Of a DNA stretch of 64,000 bases, positions 62,830 to 64,000 are shown one piece after another (position 1 is the stretch's first letter; the number at the start of each line of letters is the position of its first letter). The notes under the pieces are model-generated. The model was not told the origin of the DNA, did no database searches, and was given only the letters and a program-made list of their open reading frames with translations. Source of the stretch: CBDFNC01 sp965249895 (lineage in GTDB: Bacteria; Pseudomonadota; Gammaproteobacteria; Enterobacterales; CBDFNC01); contig CBDFNC010000001.1 of NCBI GenBank assembly GCA_965249895.1, positions 124,001-188,000 of the forward strand. Direction: 5' to 3'. The position numbers and the translations under genes are program-made.

Positions 62830-63525
62830 ATGATCAAGGTGAGAAACGCATCTGAAAGAGGCAGGGCTTCGTTTGGTTGGTTGGATAGTAGGCATACTTT
62901 CTCCTTCGGCAACTATTATGACCCAAGACACATGGGCTTCTCTAGTCTAAGAGTGATCAATGACGATATCGTTAAGCCTGGCGCTGGTTTTGATACCCAC
63001 GGGCACAGAGATATGGAGATCATCAGCCTGGTACTAGAAGGGTCGATTGCTCATAAAGACAGCGAAGCTAATGTGCAGGTGTTACCGGCCGGTGAGTTTC
63101 AACTGATGTCCGCTGGATCTGGTATTCGACATAGTGAATACAATGCGTCCAAGACAGATAAACTACGCTTTTTGCAGATCTGGATTGAACCCAAGACCCA
63201 TGGCGGCAAGCCGGGTTATCAGCAAAAGCGCTTCAGTCAGAAGCAGGGGATTACCAAGATAGTTACGCCGACAGGCAAAGGTGGCACACTGGCGATTAAG
63301 CAGAATGCTTATTTAAGTCAGTTGATATTGGCGCCGGACATGACTGAAACATATCGGGTAGCAGAGGGTCGGCAAGTCTATATTCACCAGATTGATGGTG
63401 AGCTGTTGGCTGATGAAACCCTGCTTGAAGGTGGTGATGGCGCCAAGGTGTCCCGCCAGTCATCCATTACCTTAAAGAACTGTGGTAACAAGCCAGTCAA
63501 AGCGCTTATTTTTGACTTACCTTAA
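62830..63525 (+). CDS. Pirin family protein (short, YhhW-like)
   Basis: 231 residues, ATG 62830 after GGGGAGAGACAGTT. N-terminal cupin ligands are in PGAGFDTHGHRDMEIISLVLEGSIAHKD (His pair) and SAGSGIRHSEYNAS, and the family start is RGRASFGWLDSRHTFSFGNYYDP. This is the YhhW/quercetin 2,3-dioxygenase-like branch, unlike the longer pirin at 58166. Second gene of the doxX operon. Substrate in vivo unknown. Confidence 0.93.
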   Translation: MIKVRNASERGRASFGWLDSRHTFSFGNYYDPRHMGFSSLRVINDDIVKPGAGFDTHGHRDMEIISLVLEGSIAHKDSEANVQVLPAGEFQLMSAGSGIRHSEYNASKTDKLRFLQIWIEPKTHGGKPGYQQKRFSQKQGITKIVTPTGKGGTLAIKQNAYLSQLILAPDMTETYRVAEGRQVYIHQIDGELLADETLLEGGDGAKVSRQSSITLKNCGNKPVKALIFDLP

Positions 63526-63539
63526 TTGCTTGTGTCTCC

Positions 63540-63600
63540 GTCATTATCGGGCTTGACCCGGTAATCCAGTGGCCTTAACCAGAGCCATCGAACTGCAAGT
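63540..63600. repeat. R3-type palindrome (partial)
   Basis: TCATTATCGGGCTTGACCCGGTAATCCAGTGGCC forms the inner hairpin (CGGG.TTGAC.CCGG) of the R3 family after the pirin stop at 63525, possibly serving as a transcript end. Confidence 0.55.
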
Positions 63601-63699
63601 GTTGCTTCTCCGCTATCAGGAAAAAGTGACGATTTTCACAAAAATAACACCCTTGTGTAAAGATTAAGTGGAGTTAATCTTTACACAAGAATGGCTTAA

Positions 63700-63933
63700 T
63701 CTGACACAGTGTATTCTGCCAATAGCCACTCTGCCGCTGCCATCTTTGATCAAATACCCCTGCTTTTTGCCGCCGTATATTACGCGCTGTTTTATTTTTC
63801 CATCCGCTTCTTTAACATTAAAGTCATGGGTCGAGAAGATGATGAAACCACTGCCACAACTGGAGTGAATGCCGATAGCTCTGAGCTGGCTAAGGATTAT
63901 ATTACCGCACTGGGAGGGCGTAAAAACCTGTGA
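63700..63933 (+). pseudogene. PTS EIIC (NagE/PtsG-like) fragment
   Basis: A 78-codon frame with no start of its own: FDQIPLLFAAVYYALFYFSIRFFNIKVMGREDDET...SSELAKDYITALGGRKNL. The helix, the FNIKVMGRED link and the start of the EIIB module (ITALGG) match the EIIC-EIIB junction of glucose/N-acetylglucosamine PTS permeases. The Cys-containing EIIB core is missing; a relic joined to other DNA near 63930. Confidence 0.6.
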
Positions 63934-64000
63934 TGTTCATGACCGTAACTTCCCGGTAGGCAAAGTGGTGACCACTGTATTTGCGAAAACCCAGGCGGTG
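63890..64000 (+). other. Open frame at the right edge, unassigned
   Basis: One frame reads PHWEGVKTCDVHDRNFPVGKVVTTVFAKTQAV to the window end. No start codon and no ribosome site are visible, so it may belong to a gene fragment that continues outside. Not recognised. Confidence 0.2.

Overview
The window looks like chromosomal DNA of a marine or aquatic gammaproteobacterium (Alteromonadales/Oceanospirillales-like). This is judged from gene content only: a betIBA-choXWV choline-to-betaine locus, DmeF, Tpx, Rof, glutathionyl-hydroquinone reductase, an IS91/tyrosine-recombinase pair and a chromosomal integron cassette array. No rRNA, tRNA or CRISPR was seen.

Layout. 1-4097 (minus): end of a specialised type II fatty-acid/polyketide cluster with an AcpXL-like acyl carrier protein, a ketosynthase, a ketosynthase-like protein lacking catalytic Cys/His (chain-length-factor type) and a second ketosynthase cut by the window edge. 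4.4-8.0 kb: a MITE, a possible orphan glycine-riboswitch relic, a LytS-type kinase whose stop codon lies at the edge of an IS630-type element, and that element with an AbrB-like passenger. 8.2-14.9 kb: two HupE/UreJ-type membrane proteins behind a palindromic operator, a GGDEF protein, an acetyltransferase, a tautomerase, and an OYE flavoprotein divergent from a LysR regulator. 15.1-17.1 kb: gene debris and small genes. 17.5-27.2 kb: betI-betB-betA-choX-choW-choV and a convergent BCCT transporter, which together import choline/betaine and oxidise choline to glycine betaine. 27.5-39.0 kb: a TPR protein with a local frame disturbance, an unknown partner, exported proteins, a response regulator with a PilZ-like domain, a Crp-SDR-DedA-DUF2141 group and an NmrA protein. 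39.1-41.1 kb: tandem MITEs with an IS1182-family element inserted at CTAG. 41.2-44.1 kb: LysR/EamA pair and dmeF.

44.5-48.7 kb is a graveyard: a LanC-like pseudogene, a mosaic of group-II-intron-RT-like and IS630 fragments riddled with micro-deletions, a copied piece of the nearby EamA gene, and a truncated IS91-type element with its recombinase.

48.86-56.8 kb is the most distinctive region: an integron cassette array without an integrase in view. It has about nine attC or attC-like sites. Several cassettes show exact complementarity between their left R' box and their own R'' box. Cargo includes a STAS/SEC14-like protein, an M48 protease fused to a type IV pilin-like segment, a broken DUF6624 gene, a GFA-family enzyme, an XRE-2TM protein, a VOC protein and several unknowns. 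A complete DDE insertion sequence sits in one attC core, flanked by a 13-bp direct repeat. Its terminal sequences match those of the dispersed R1 MITEs, one of which interrupts another attC.

57.0-63.5 kb is a redox/quinone-stress neighbourhood: rof, tpx, two pirins, a glutathionyl-hydroquinone reductase, DoxX and two paralogous LysR regulators in two similar modules. The right edge holds a PTS EIIC-like relic.

Four repeat families recur. R1 has ends GGAACCNATCAAA...GGGTAACA, R2 has ends TAGTGYCCRTCCTGAAAC, R3 is a TCATTCCCGG-type palindrome, and R4 is a shared segment of about 90 bp.
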